Below, one piece after another: positions 7,897 to 16,684 of a DNA stretch of 64,000 nucleotides (the first letter of the stretch is position 1; every line of letters starts with the position of its first letter). Source of the DNA: Anaerolineaceae bacterium (GTDB lineage Bacteria; Chloroflexota; Anaerolineae; Aggregatilineales; Phototrophicaceae); NCBI GenBank assembly GCA_020634135.1, contig JACKCG010000004.1, positions 310,001 to 374,000 on the forward strand. The letters are read 5' to 3'. A program made the position numbers and the translations under genes. The notes beneath the pieces are model-generated. The model ran no database searches. It worked only from the letters and a program-made list of their open reading frames with translations, and had not been told where the DNA came from.

Positions 7897-8613
7897 TTAA
7901 TGTCCACCCAGGTAAGCCTCGATAATGCTCTCATCATGTTGCAGCGCCTCAGCACTGTCAGCATGGGTGATCGCGCCGGATTGCAGCACATACGCCCGGT
8001 TAGCGATAGACAGCGCCATACGGGCATTCTGTTCGACCAGCAGAATCGTCGTGTGATTTTCGGTGTTCAGGTAGGTAACTACTTCAAAAATCTGCTTAAC
8101 AAGCATGGGCGCTAGCCCCATTGAAGGCTCATCCAGCAGTAAGATGCGCGGCTTGCCCATCAATGCGCGACCAATTGCCAGCATCTGCTGTTCCCCGCCG
8201 GAAAGCGTGCCGCCAAGCTGGGTACGCCGTTCCAGTAAGCGGGGGAAACGGTCAAAAACATAATCCATGTCGCGCTTGATACCGGCCACATCGCTGCGGG
8301 CAAATGCGCCCATTTCGAGATTTTCCGTCACCGTCAGCCTTGTGAAAATCTTGCGGCCTTCCGGCGACTGCACAACGCCACGCATTACAATTTCGTGCGG
8401 GCGGGTTGAGGTGATGTCTTCACCATTAAGGATAACCTGGCCCTCTGCCGCTGGGGTGATACCGCTGATGGTGTTGAGCGTGGTCGTCTTGCCCGCGCCA
8501 TTCCCGCCGATCAACGTGACGATTTCTCCTTCATCTACCGTGACCGAAATCCCCTTGAGAGCATGTATCTTGCCGTAATACGTATGAATATCCCGAATTT
8601 CCAGCAGCGTCAT
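7897..8613 (-). CDS. livF: Branched-chain amino acid ABC transporter, ATP-binding subunit LivF
   Basis: A 238-residue ABC ATPase with Walker A GGNGAGKTT, signature LSGGEQQMLAIGRAL and Walker B ILLLDEPSMGLAP. The last is characteristic of LivF, as is the SPEGRKIF stretch in the Q-loop region. The start overlaps the livG stop by four bases, indicating coupled translation. Together with LivG it energises the LivHM channel. The family also includes urea importers, so the amino acid role rests on the whole operon. Confidence 0.93.
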   Translation of the reverse strand: MTLLEIRDIHTYYGKIHALKGISVTVDEGEIVTLIGGNGAGKTTTLNTISGITPAAEGQVILNGEDITSTRPHEIVMRGVVQSPEGRKIFTRLTVTENLEMGAFARSDVAGIKRDMDYVFDRFPRLLERRTQLGGTLSGGEQQMLAIGRALMGKPRILLLDEPSMGLAPMLVKQIFEVVTYLNTENHTTILLVEQNARMALSIANRAYVLQSGAITHADSAEALQHDESIIEAYLGGH

Positions 8614-9422
8614 GATTCCGCAACCTCACTATCTTCGAGCAGTTCCTCATCCTCCGGGCCAGAGCCGAGGTAAGCCGTAATCACCTTCGGGTCGCGCTGC
8701 ACTTCTGCGGGCGTGCCTTCGGAAATCTTCTTGCCGTAATCCATCACGCTAACCTGGTCGGACACGTTCATCACCAGCCGCATATCATGCTCGATCAGGA
8801 AAATCGTCAGGTCGAGTTCGTCGCGCAGCCGGCGGATAAAGCGCATCATCGCGTCAGTTTCCTGTGGGTTCATGCCGGCAGTGGGTTCGTCCAGCAGCAG
8901 CAGACGCGGCCTGGAGGCCAGCGCCCGCGCCACTTCCAGGCGGCGTTGCAACCCATAGGGCAGGTTTTCCGCCAGCAGGTCTTCCATGCCGCTCAAGCCC
9001 ACGAATTCAACCAGTTGCATCGCTTCTTCCAGTGCGGCACGTTCCTCGCGTTTCATGCGCGGCGTGCCGATAATTGACTCCACCGGATTTGCGGTTAAGC
9101 GCGTGTGCATCCCCACCAGGATATTCTCCAGCGTCGTCAGGCCGCTGAACAGGCGAATGTTCTGGTAGGTACGGGTGATGCCGCGCTGGGTAATCTGGTC
9201 GGGGCGCAATCCTTTGATCGGGCGGCCTTCAAACAGAATTTCCCCTTCTTCCGGGTTGTAGAAGCCGGTCACACAGTTGAAAAAGGTCGTCTTGCCTGCC
9301 CCGTTCGGCCCGATCAGACTGGCAATCGCGCCGCGTGGCACCTGTAAATCCATTTTGCCAACCGCAGTCAGCCCGCCGAACCGCTTGGTAACGCGGCGTG
9401 CTTCCAGGATAATCTCACTCAT
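8610..9422 (-). CDS. livG: Branched-chain amino acid ABC transporter, ATP-binding subunit LivG
   Basis: A 270-residue ABC ATPase of the LivG type. Walker A is GPNGAGKTT, the adjoining NCVTGFYNPEEG is typical of LivG, and Walker B is LLLLDEPTAGMNPQE followed by IEHDM. The signature segment reads LPYGLQRRLEVARAL, where LivG proteins commonly have Y-G in place of S-G-G. The start lies within the last eight bases of livM. A short acidic C-terminal tail (GPEDEELLEDSE) extends past the family core. Confidence 0.93.
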   Translation of the reverse strand: MSEIILEARRVTKRFGGLTAVGKMDLQVPRGAIASLIGPNGAGKTTFFNCVTGFYNPEEGEILFEGRPIKGLRPDQITQRGITRTYQNIRLFSGLTTLENILVGMHTRLTANPVESIIGTPRMKREERAALEEAMQLVEFVGLSGMEDLLAENLPYGLQRRLEVARALASRPRLLLLDEPTAGMNPQETDAMMRFIRRLRDELDLTIFLIEHDMRLVMNVSDQVSVMDYGKKISEGTPAEVQRDPKVITAYLGSGPEDEELLEDSEVAES

Positions 9423-11460
9423 GGCTCACCTCCGGTTGGTGTTTCGTACGATGTTCACTGAACATTTCCGATAATTTGCGCACCGGTGGCGGCAGCAGTC
9501 CATCTGGTTTGAGCAACATGGCGACTACCAGCAGCGCACCAAACGCCAACAGGCGGTAGTCCTGTAGTTCGCGCAGTACTTCTGGCAGCCCGATCAGGAT
9601 GAGCGAGCCGACCACCGCTCCCGGTATAGACCCCAGGCCGCCGATAATAATCAGGCTGACCACATTGATCGAAACCAGCAGCGTGAAGCTGTTCGGGAAA
9701 ATCCCTTGCAACCACGAGCCGAAAATCGCGCCGCCCATCCCCGCGAAGGCCGAACTGATACCGAAGGCGAGTAGTTTCGTGCGCACCAGATGGATACCCA
9801 TCGCCTGCGCCACATCCTCGTCAGCCCGCATTGAGCGCCAGGCACGCCCCAACCGTGTACTTGCCAGCCGGGCGACAATGAAAGCTGCCAGCATCACGCC
9901 GGCGATAAACAGGTAGTAGATACTGATCGAGTTGCCGAGCGATTCGTTAAAGTTGATGCCAATTGAACGCAGGTCAATCAGGGGAGTAGGAATGGGGGAG
10001 ATACCCTGCGCCGCGCCCAACAGTGGTTTCAGATCATTCGAGAGCGCGAGCAGGCGGATGATTTCGCCAAAGCCGAGCGTCACAATTGCCAGGTAGTCCC
10101 CACGCAGCCGCAGCACCGGGATACCGAGCAGAACCCCAACCATCCCACTGGTGAGAATGGCGAACGGCCACGCCTGCCAGAAGGTCATTACGCCGGTACA
10201 TACCTGCTGAATCTGGTCGGGATTGATGTCATTGGGATGGACACCGCCGCAGGTGAGCAGGCTGGGCGACATTAACAGCCCGACTGTGTACGCGCCGATG
10301 GCGAAGGCCGCCACATAGCCCAGGTCGAGCAGCCCGGCGTAACCGATCATCACGTTGAGGCCGATCCCCATGATAATGTACATCAGCACGAGGTCAAGTA
10401 CGCTGGTGATATATTGCCCGGCAAAGATCGGCAGTACCAGCAAAACAGCGACGGCAAAGATACTGCTGAGCTGCCTCGTTCCTCGCTGTTGAGGCCGCGC
10501 CAACTGCTCATACTGATGGTTTGCCCGGCGGCTGAGAACAGGCATAAACCAGGTCACAAGTGCCACCAGAACAAAGACGATGAGCGCCTGATCTGGTGTC
10601 ATGCTGCGTTTACCATTCGTCAACCCCAGTACAACCAGTACCAGGGGAACGTATAACGCACCGTTGTGACTATTGGCTGGGGCAACTGCGAATATCGCTC
10701 CCGCCGCACCCAGAGTACCGAAAACCACCAGGAAGAATATGCCGTTTTCGACTGCCAGGCTCAGGATGCGGGGCAGATCGTTGGGATCCAACAGCCAGCC
10801 CCACGCTATAAACCCACCCAGCGCAAATCCGACAGCCAGCCCAGCCAGAAACCCGATGCCCATTCGGTAAACAATTTTATCCGTAATTCGGATGAAAAGA
10901 GTGGCATAGCCCATTATAAATGCCGCTGCCACCGCCAGGGCATCCGGCAGGGCAATCACACTGTTGACCTGGTTGACGAGCAGGCCGGTAGCGGCCATCA
11001 CCGCCGCGCTCATCACCAGCGTATTTTGGATACGTCTCGATGAACATGAGAGCACACCGGCCAGAACGCCCATGACAGCAGCGATCGCCAGGAACAGCAG
11101 CACACCAGGAATGAGTTCCTGCCCGAACAGCAGTTCCTCTCCCAGTGGGAAGCGCTTCAGGTAGACAAATACGAATGTCAGGTCAACCGCCGATTCGAGC
11201 AGCATGAGCAGTGCCAGTCCTACGCTCACAATCAGGCTACCGGTCAAACCGTTGGCAACCTTTGCGACCAGACCTTCGGCCCGGTTCGCCATGAAGTAAC
11301 CGACACCGCCCACCGCCAGCACCAGCAGCACCGTGCTGGAAGTGATGCTTTCCCCAATGACAGTGCGGGTGGCGAAGTTGCCAAAAATGCCCGTCAGTGC
11401 CAGGATGAGGATCGCAGCAGCAGCGTATAAACTATGTTGAATGGTATTTTTGTGAATCAT
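9415..11460 (-). CDS. livM: Branched-chain amino acid ABC permease LivM with large extra N-terminal membrane domain
   Basis: The C-terminal part, from about residue 325 to 681, is an ordinary LivM permease (GIGLNVMIGYAGLLDLGYVAAFAIGAY; GDYLAIVTLGFGEIIR; GGLGSIPGAVVGS). Ahead of it lie about 320 residues with eight or nine further predicted membrane segments that I cannot assign. LivM proteins are usually 300-430 residues, so this one is about twice the normal size. Frame and codon use continue smoothly, with no sign of a fused second gene start. The ATG comes two bases after the livH stop. The extra domain could be regulatory, a stabiliser or a second transport element. Confidence 0.88.
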   Translation of the reverse strand: MIHKNTIQHSLYAAAAILILALTGIFGNFATRTVIGESITSSTVLLVLAVGGVGYFMANRAEGLVAKVANGLTGSLIVSVGLALLMLLESAVDLTFVFVYLKRFPLGEELLFGQELIPGVLLFLAIAAVMGVLAGVLSCSSRRIQNTLVMSAAVMAATGLLVNQVNSVIALPDALAVAAAFIMGYATLFIRITDKIVYRMGIGFLAGLAVGFALGGFIAWGWLLDPNDLPRILSLAVENGIFFLVVFGTLGAAGAIFAVAPANSHNGALYVPLVLVVLGLTNGKRSMTPDQALIVFVLVALVTWFMPVLSRRANHQYEQLARPQQRGTRQLSSIFAVAVLLVLPIFAGQYITSVLDLVLMYIIMGIGLNVMIGYAGLLDLGYVAAFAIGAYTVGLLMSPSLLTCGGVHPNDINPDQIQQVCTGVMTFWQAWPFAILTSGMVGVLLGIPVLRLRGDYLAIVTLGFGEIIRLLALSNDLKPLLGAAQGISPIPTPLIDLRSIGINFNESLGNSISIYYLFIAGVMLAAFIVARLASTRLGRAWRSMRADEDVAQAMGIHLVRTKLLAFGISSAFAGMGGAIFGSWLQGIFPNSFTLLVSINVVSLIIIGGLGSIPGAVVGSLILIGLPEVLRELQDYRLLAFGALLVVAMLLKPDGLLPPPVRKLSEMFSEHRTKHQPEVSHE

Positions 11461-11462
11461 GG

Positions 11463-12644
11463 TTACGCCTTTTTCTCCGCCAGAACCTCACCAAAGATGC
11501 CGGTAGGCCGGAAAATCAGGATCAACACCAGCAGGCCAAACGCGATGACATCTTTTAACTGGGACGAGATTCCCAGCAGAGCCGGGCCGGTGGATTCGAC
11601 AATCCCCAGGAAGAACCCGCCCAGCATCGCGCCGGGGATGTTGCCAATGCCGCCTAACACGGCGGCGGTGAATGCCTTAATTCCTGGGACAAAGCCCATG
11701 AAGGGCGTGACCTGCTGGTTATACAGCGCGAACAGCACCGCGCCCGCCCCGGCCAGCGCCGCACCCAGCACAAATGTTGTGGCGATGACCCGGTCTACAT
11801 TAATACCCATAAGGGCGGCGGCGTTTTTGTCTTCAGCGACAGCCCGCATTGCCTTGCCGGTTTTGGTGCGCTGGACGAAGAACCACAGGGCAATCATCAG
11901 TACGATGGCGAAGAAGGCTACCAGGAAGAAAACCGGGCGAATCCGCAGGTTCATGCCCAGTACATCTACCCGGTACAATCCATCAATCAGGTCAAGTCCC
12001 TTGCAGACCTGCGCCCCGCTCACTTCGGCGCATTCGAGGTCTCTGAAAATGCCGGGCAGGATATACAGATTTACACGGGGGTACACGCGAGGGTCCGGGC
12101 CGAACAGTCGCAAAAACAATTGTTGCAGCGTTATCGAAGCGCCAATCGCCGTAATGAGTGGGACGAGGCGCGGCGCGCCCCGCAGCGGGCGATACGCGAT
12201 GCGTTCCAGTAGCAGGGCAATTGTCACGCTGGCTACAACCCCTACCATGAGCGTAATCAGGAGTGCCAGAAAAGTATGGTCGGCCAGCATCCCGGATTGC
12301 TCCATCGCGTTGATGGCAAAAAAGCCCACGTAGGCGCCAGCCATGAACACCTCGCCATGCGCGAAGTTAATCATAAGCAGGATGCCGTACACCAGCGTAT
12401 AGCCCAGGGCGATCAGGGCGTAAATGCCGCCCTGCGCCAGCCCGGTGATGGACTGACGAACAAAGGCTTCAAGAGTGTAGTTCCCACTGGCAATATTCGT
12501 GACGGCCACATAGACCAGCAGGAATAACAGCAAGCCCCCAGCCAAACGCAGCGGGTTATACAATGTGTTCTTGAGTAAAGTCGTGGTAATCATGTCCACA
12601 GTGCCGGGCTGTGGTGCTGCATCATGCGACTGTGAGTCGGTCAT
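11463..12644 (-). CDS. livH: Branched-chain amino acid ABC permease LivH
   Basis: A 393-residue membrane protein with the LivH signature ALGYTLVYGILLMINFAHGEVFMAGAY near the N-terminal third and AFTAAVLGGIGNIPGAMLGG near the C-terminus. The ATG at 12644 has AAGGAG five bases before it; the TTG at 12662 would place that SD inside the gene. A hydrophilic N-terminus of about 20 residues and an inserted loop with two Cys (LECAEVSGAQVCKGLD) lengthen it beyond the usual 300 residues. It forms the channel with LivM and starts about 290 bases downstream of livK, beyond a hairpin. Confidence 0.92.
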   Translation of the reverse strand: MTDSQSHDAAPQPGTVDMITTTLLKNTLYNPLRLAGGLLLFLLVYVAVTNIASGNYTLEAFVRQSITGLAQGGIYALIALGYTLVYGILLMINFAHGEVFMAGAYVGFFAINAMEQSGMLADHTFLALLITLMVGVVASVTIALLLERIAYRPLRGAPRLVPLITAIGASITLQQLFLRLFGPDPRVYPRVNLYILPGIFRDLECAEVSGAQVCKGLDLIDGLYRVDVLGMNLRIRPVFFLVAFFAIVLMIALWFFVQRTKTGKAMRAVAEDKNAAALMGINVDRVIATTFVLGAALAGAGAVLFALYNQQVTPFMGFVPGIKAFTAAVLGGIGNIPGAMLGGFFLGIVESTGPALLGISSQLKDVIAFGLLVLILIFRPTGIFGEVLAEKKA

Positions 12645-12860
12645 AGTCGCTCCTTCAGTCAATATTGATAAGATCGTATAAATGGTTAGAAGCAGTCTGA
12701 AAATCCAGTATTTTCCCTATGAGGATGTCATGCATCACGCCTGTACCGGATGAACTTTCAGATCGTCATAATCCGTTTGACTTGATGCGCCATTCCGAAA
12801 ACAGGTCAGGTGCATTTTCAGCGCGAAATCGGATAGTCGCAAACTCGTTAAATAACCACA

Positions 12861-12884
12861 GAGGCGGGTATAATCGCCCGCCTC
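12861..12884 (-). terminator. Hairpin between livK and livH (possible partial terminator)
   Basis: A perfect 8-bp inverted repeat, GAGGCGGG and CCCGCCTC, encloses an 8-base loop 50 bases downstream of the livK stop. On the minus strand it is followed by TGTGGTTATTT, a poor U-tract, so termination would be partial. Such a site would let the binding protein be made in excess over the membrane subunits. The remaining intergenic sequence from 12645 to 12933 shows nothing else I can support. Confidence 0.45.
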
Positions 12885-12933
12885 CGTAATTGGCTCAGAC
12901 TAACAGCCGGTCATAATCCGTCAAACGACGAAT

Positions 12934-14139
12934 TTACTCGCTCTCCATCGTTTCTGAGGCGAGGACGAAAGCACCATCCATGACCTGATAAATGGTGATC
13001 GCGGCGGAAGCACATTCACCATTTTCTTCACAGGTGATCGTCCCGATCAGACCTTCGTAGTCGGTGGTTGCGCGAATCGCTTCACTCAGCGCAGCGCGGT
13101 CAATCACCAGGTCGCCATTGTCGTCCACTGTACCGACAGCTTCAATGGCATTCAGGATGACATTGTAAGCGTCGGCGGCATTCGCGTGGTACGGGCCGGA
13201 CGGTTCTTCAACGCCGAATTCTTCTACGTAGGCGGCGACAAATGCATCATAAATTTCGCTGGACGGTGTGGGGGAGGAAACATACACACCCTCGGCAGCC
13301 TCACCAGCAGTGCTGATGAAGTCGGGCGAGAAGATACCATCGGCGCCCATGAAGGCCACTTCGTCCAGGCCAGCGTCAAAACGCTGGGAAGCCAGGCGGG
13401 AGCCTTCAGCAATGAAGCCGACAAAGAAGACCAGCTCAGGATCAGCATCGGCTACGCGGTCAAGCAGCGCGCGGAAATCGGTGTCGCCCACGTTCACGGC
13501 GTCCTGGAAGACCACTTCGCCGCCCAGTTCAGTAAAGGCTTCGGCCATGACCGTGACCAGACCTTCACCATAGGGGCTACCGTCATGGATGGTGGCAATG
13601 CGGGTAATCCCCAGCGTGTTGAAGACAAATTCAGCGTCTACCACACCCTGGAACGCATCGGTTGGAACAACGCGGTTGAAGCTGGCGAAAGTCCCATCCG
13701 TCAGGTCAGGGGCAGTGCAGCTCGGGCTGATTGAGGTATAACCGGCTGCGTCAAAAATGGGGCCAGCAGCGCGGCAGGCACTGGAGCACATCGGGCCAAC
13801 GACAGCGACCACCCGTTCGTCGGAGACGTAACGATTGGCAACGGCCTGACCACCTTCAGCGGCGCAGGTGTCATCCTGTGGGTCGAGTGAAACTGCGAAT
13901 TCAACATCACCGATTTTCACGGTGGGGCGGTTGATATTGGCGAGTTGAGCACCGCGTACAATATCTTCACCCAGCGGGGCGAGACCTTCACCGGAGAGCG
14001 CGGCGGCGACGCCGATGACAATTTCGCCATCCGGCGACACCATAACCGAGCTGCCCATCGTATCCTGCGCGGACACCAGGGAAAGCCCAAGTGCGGCGAT
14101 GGCGAACACACCCATTACTAAAACAATTTTGCGTAACAT
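12934..14139 (-). CDS. livK: Branched-chain amino acid ABC transporter substrate-binding protein
   Basis: A 401-residue exported binding protein of periplasmic-binding type 1. The signal peptide is IVLVMGVFAIAALGLSLVSA, cleaved before QDT, with no lipobox Cys. Family stretches include GVAAALSGEGLAPLGEDIVRGAQLA, VVGPMCSSACRAAGPIFD and VFFVGFIAEGSRLASQRF. Extra Cys pairs could form disulfides. It captures the substrate outside the membrane and hands it to LivHM. SD AGGAGGT precedes the ATG, and the leader is structured (see next entries). Ligand could be leucine-type amino acids or another small amide. Confidence 0.92.
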   Translation of the reverse strand: MLRKIVLVMGVFAIAALGLSLVSAQDTMGSSVMVSPDGEIVIGVAAALSGEGLAPLGEDIVRGAQLANINRPTVKIGDVEFAVSLDPQDDTCAAEGGQAVANRYVSDERVVAVVGPMCSSACRAAGPIFDAAGYTSISPSCTAPDLTDGTFASFNRVVPTDAFQGVVDAEFVFNTLGITRIATIHDGSPYGEGLVTVMAEAFTELGGEVVFQDAVNVGDTDFRALLDRVADADPELVFFVGFIAEGSRLASQRFDAGLDEVAFMGADGIFSPDFISTAGEAAEGVYVSSPTPSSEIYDAFVAAYVEEFGVEEPSGPYHANAADAYNVILNAIEAVGTVDDNGDLVIDRAALSEAIRATTDYEGLIGTITCEENGECASAAITIYQVMDGAFVLASETMESE

Positions 14140-14168
14140 TGATCTACCTCCTGTTAAAAAGTGTGGGG

Positions 14169-14225
14169 TATCGGGAAATTAGGTTACTTACGCCCGATTG
14201 GGTAGCCTAACATACTCCCCCGATA
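14169..14225 (-). promoter_or_regulatory. Structured livK leader: long two-part stem-loop
   Basis: Two nested inverted repeats lie between the predicted promoter and the livK SD. The outer arms TATCGGG (14169-14175) and CCCGATA (14219-14225) pair perfectly. The inner arms TTAGGTTAC (14179-14187) and GTAGCCTAA (14202-14210) pair with one mismatch. In the transcript this would be a stem-loop of about 57 bases beginning near the predicted +1. A U5 run follows eight bases after the stem, just before the SD. It may stabilise the mRNA or regulate expression; no known riboswitch class was recognised. Confidence 0.5.
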
Positions 14226-14236
14226 ATGGGTCACAA

Positions 14237-14265
14237 TATTAACACCAGGGACGCAACAATTGCAA
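14237..14265 (-). promoter_or_regulatory. Sigma-70-type promoter for livK
   Basis: On the minus strand a TTGCAA -35 (14265-14260) is separated by 17 bases from TTAATA (14242-14237). Shifting by one gives TAATAT with an 18-base spacer. It lies about 100 bases upstream of the livK ATG, leaving a leader that contains the hairpin above. The rest of the gap to 14493 shows no gene. Confidence 0.45.
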
Positions 14266-14493
14266 CTCTTTCACCAAAGAAAATTGCCCATCGTGAAATG
14301 TGAGATTTACACAAAGGTAAAAGGTTAAGGGGATAGGCCCGGCATTTGTGTGGCGAAGGGTGATTACCCTCGCTTGTATGTTTCCTGCCGGGACTCCACG
14401 TTCAACCAGCGGTTACAGGCGATTAGCAAGGTTGCCTCACGATTTGCGCCGGAAATGATGGTGCGTTATCGCGTTGACTGGGCGCACCAGGCA

Positions 14494-15018
14494 TCAATTC
14501 ATCTCACCTGTTCCGCTGTTTTCAGCCTGATATTCTGAAAGCTGCTTGTCCTCAACCAGTGCGGTGATGGTGCTGCGTACACCGGCTACAAGCTGTGATC
14601 GTTGTTCATCGGTCAGGTTCGCCTCCGGGTGCAGCAGCAGGTACTTGCGGGGCGGCATATTGTTCTCGGTATGCCACTCGATGTCATTCAGGAAGTCCAC
14701 CAACGAGCCATCAATGAAATTGTCCTGTGAAAAGTTTAAATGCGCCCGGCCTTTATTCACATCGTACACCACCAGCCAGGAAACCGGCGCGACATACGAA
14801 TACCAGGGCCACACCGTCTCGTTACTGTGGCAGTCATAGCAGGCTGTCCGCAGCAGCGCCTCGGTCTCAGTGGAGTCCCATTGAATTGTGAATTCGATAG
14901 GAGGGTTTTCATCTCGTTTCAGCGAATCGAAGAATGCCCCCATGGGGATTATCTGGATGAGCACAAAGCTGACCACTATCAACCCTGCCAGAATGAGTGC
15001 TCGTTTTCGCCACACCAT
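14494..15018 (-). CDS. Haem-binding-domain (Haem_bd-type) membrane-anchored protein
   Basis: A 174-residue protein with one N-terminal membrane segment (LILAGLIVVSFVLIQIIPMG) and an exported domain. That domain contains a single c-type haem site, CYDCHS, followed by NETVWPWYSYVAPVSWLV, the characteristic stretch of the Haem_bd family; NNMPPRKYLLLHPEA is a further conserved block. It would bind one covalent haem outside the membrane, perhaps for electron transfer or sensing. No cytochrome partner or maturation gene is adjacent. SD GAGGGAG precedes the ATG at 15018. Confidence 0.85.
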   Translation of the reverse strand: MVWRKRALILAGLIVVSFVLIQIIPMGAFFDSLKRDENPPIEFTIQWDSTETEALLRTACYDCHSNETVWPWYSYVAPVSWLVVYDVNKGRAHLNFSQDNFIDGSLVDFLNDIEWHTENNMPPRKYLLLHPEANLTDEQRSQLVAGVRSTITALVEDKQLSEYQAENSGTGEMN

Positions 15019-15055
15019 AACTTTCTCCCTCTTAATTCATATCAGAAGTCTTCAA

Positions 15056-15064
15056 TATATAGCA
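15056..15064 (-). promoter_or_regulatory. Extended -10 promoter for the haem-binding-domain gene
   Basis: The minus strand reads TGCTATATA about 38 bases upstream of the ATG, close to the extended -10 consensus and similar in layout to the site at 7474-7482. No clear -35 is present. Confidence 0.4.
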
Positions 15065-15440
15065 TAAGCTCGACTTTGAATATCTCGTTGAAGGACGTGA
15101 TTCAGATTTGTCCCCTCAGACCGTGTAAGTCCCAAGCAGTCTTAGGGAAGAAATACGCTTCTGCCCAGCCCTAAAGTAAATGTAGAATGTAAATAATATT
15201 TCGCGTTACGGTTTCGACAATAATCTTTACGATTCAAAACCGATTCTTGCTGCAAAATAGATTTATAGGTCAGATAACTGACCCGTTGCACTGGGTTTTA
15301 ACCCGCTGCCGCTATGCAAAGGCGCGTAGCGTGCGTTATGTCCAAGGATACAATTTCACGTTGGGAGTACTGAGGATAAACTGCCAATGATGACAATCCT
15401 TCTTTAGTGCCCCGTCCGGCTTTCAACGGGAGTTTTCGCA
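15065..15440. other. Gene-free, AT-richer intergenic region between divergent genes
   Basis: No convincing coding frame. It contains one small perfect inverted repeat, GGTCAG-ataa-CTGACC at 15268-15283, and GGGT-tttA-ACCC at about 15293-15304, either of which could be a regulator site. Immediately before the kinase gene lies GGGAG, eight bases upstream of its GTG. Confidence 0.4.
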
Positions 15441-16520
15441 GTGATGATGTCACCCCCTACATTACCCAAAACCATCAACATGCCCGATCTCCAGAGGCAA
15501 ATTGCCTATTTCACTACACATCTGCCCATTAAATCCGTTCTGGACACATCACCAGATATTTTCCTGATTGTGAATAACGATCAGCGCATCGTATTTGCTA
15601 ACCGGCGTTTGAAAGAGGTGTTTGCATCCGAAGGGGTTGACCCGCGCCCTGGTATGTTGCTCCGTGATGTCTTGCGCTGTGTACAACCCGTAGATACCGC
15701 CGACCAGGGCAAAACCAGTGGGCAGGAATGTCAGGTCACTGATCGGGAGGGTAGATTATTCGACTTCAGGGTGTTGACACAGCCGCTATCGGTTGCGGGG
15801 TGGGATTTGTCAATCATTACACTGCAAGATGTAACCCAGGAAAAACGCCGTACTCTGGAGCATATTTTCTTTCATGATCTGCTCAACATTGCCGGCACTA
15901 TGTCAACGTTATCCGGGTTACTCAAAGAAGCCCAGGGCGAAGATGATAACGAACTGAAGATCATCGTACATGATCTTTCGCTGCGCCTGGTTGAGGAAAT
16001 TCACAGTCACCGTGACCTCTTGAATGCCGAAAATGGTGACCTGTATATCCGGTTACAACCAACTTTCACGCTCGACATCCTGGAAGAACTCAGACACTCC
16101 TACGAGAGCAATACGTTTATAACAGGCCGGCGCGTGGTGGTTGAACCGGCAGTTGAGGGTGAAATTGTGCGTACCGACCCGGTGCTGCTGCGGCGGGTGC
16201 TGGGCAACATGGTTAAGAACGCGCTGGAAGCCTGTGCGAAAGACGAGGTGGTGACACTGGGCTGCCGGCGCGTGGGGAACGAGGTCGAGTTCACGGTTCA
16301 TAACCCGAACCCGATTCCTGCTAACGTGCAACCGCACATTTTCCAGCGTTCTTTTTCTACCAAAGGTGAAGGTCGTGGCCTGGGTACATATAGCATGAAG
16401 CTGCTGACCGAGCGTTATCTGAATGGACGGGTGAGTTTCCGTTCCACCCCGGAGAACGGCACGTATTTTACGGCTTGTATTCCCCTGGAATTTCCGCAGC
16501 AGGCACACGACCCGGCATAA
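15441..16520 (+). CDS. Soluble PAS-domain sensor histidine kinase (orphan)
   Basis: A 359-residue cytoplasmic kinase without membrane segments. Residues ~35-130 form a PAS domain (LDTSPDIFLIVNNDQRIVFANRRLKEVF). The phospho-acceptor His is His145 in FFHDLLNIAG, which is the short H-box found where the usual HExxxP is replaced by HDLLN. The ATPase domain shows the N box NMVKNALEA and G2 box GRGLGTYSMKLL. No response regulator lies beside it, so its partner is elsewhere (two regulators occur at 42588 and 51019). The start may be GTG 15441 or the ATG at 15444. A terminator follows. Confidence 0.88.
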   Translation: MMMSPPTLPKTINMPDLQRQIAYFTTHLPIKSVLDTSPDIFLIVNNDQRIVFANRRLKEVFASEGVDPRPGMLLRDVLRCVQPVDTADQGKTSGQECQVTDREGRLFDFRVLTQPLSVAGWDLSIITLQDVTQEKRRTLEHIFFHDLLNIAGTMSTLSGLLKEAQGEDDNELKIIVHDLSLRLVEEIHSHRDLLNAENGDLYIRLQPTFTLDILEELRHSYESNTFITGRRVVVEPAVEGEIVRTDPVLLRRVLGNMVKNALEACAKDEVVTLGCRRVGNEVEFTVHNPNPIPANVQPHIFQRSFSTKGEGRGLGTYSMKLLTERYLNGRVSFRSTPENGTYFTACIPLEFPQQAHDPA

Positions 16521-16543
16521 AGTAACCGATGTCTCAAGAACTG

Positions 16544-16577
16544 ACAGGGCCACTGGCGGCGGAGTGACCCTGTTTTT
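16544..16577 (+). terminator. Intrinsic terminator after the histidine kinase gene
   Basis: Arms ACAGGGCCACT and AGTGACCCTGT pair over 11 positions with one mismatch around an 8-base loop, and a T5 run follows directly. It starts 23 bases after the stop codon. Confidence 0.75.
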
Positions 16578-16684
16578 GATTCTGCTGACTGTCAAAAGTG
16601 CCTGAATCGGCGACTGATCGGCAGAAAGTCTCCTATACTAGTGAATAGAAAGTGTGTATAGGTTGCGAGACAAGAAGTGCGATC

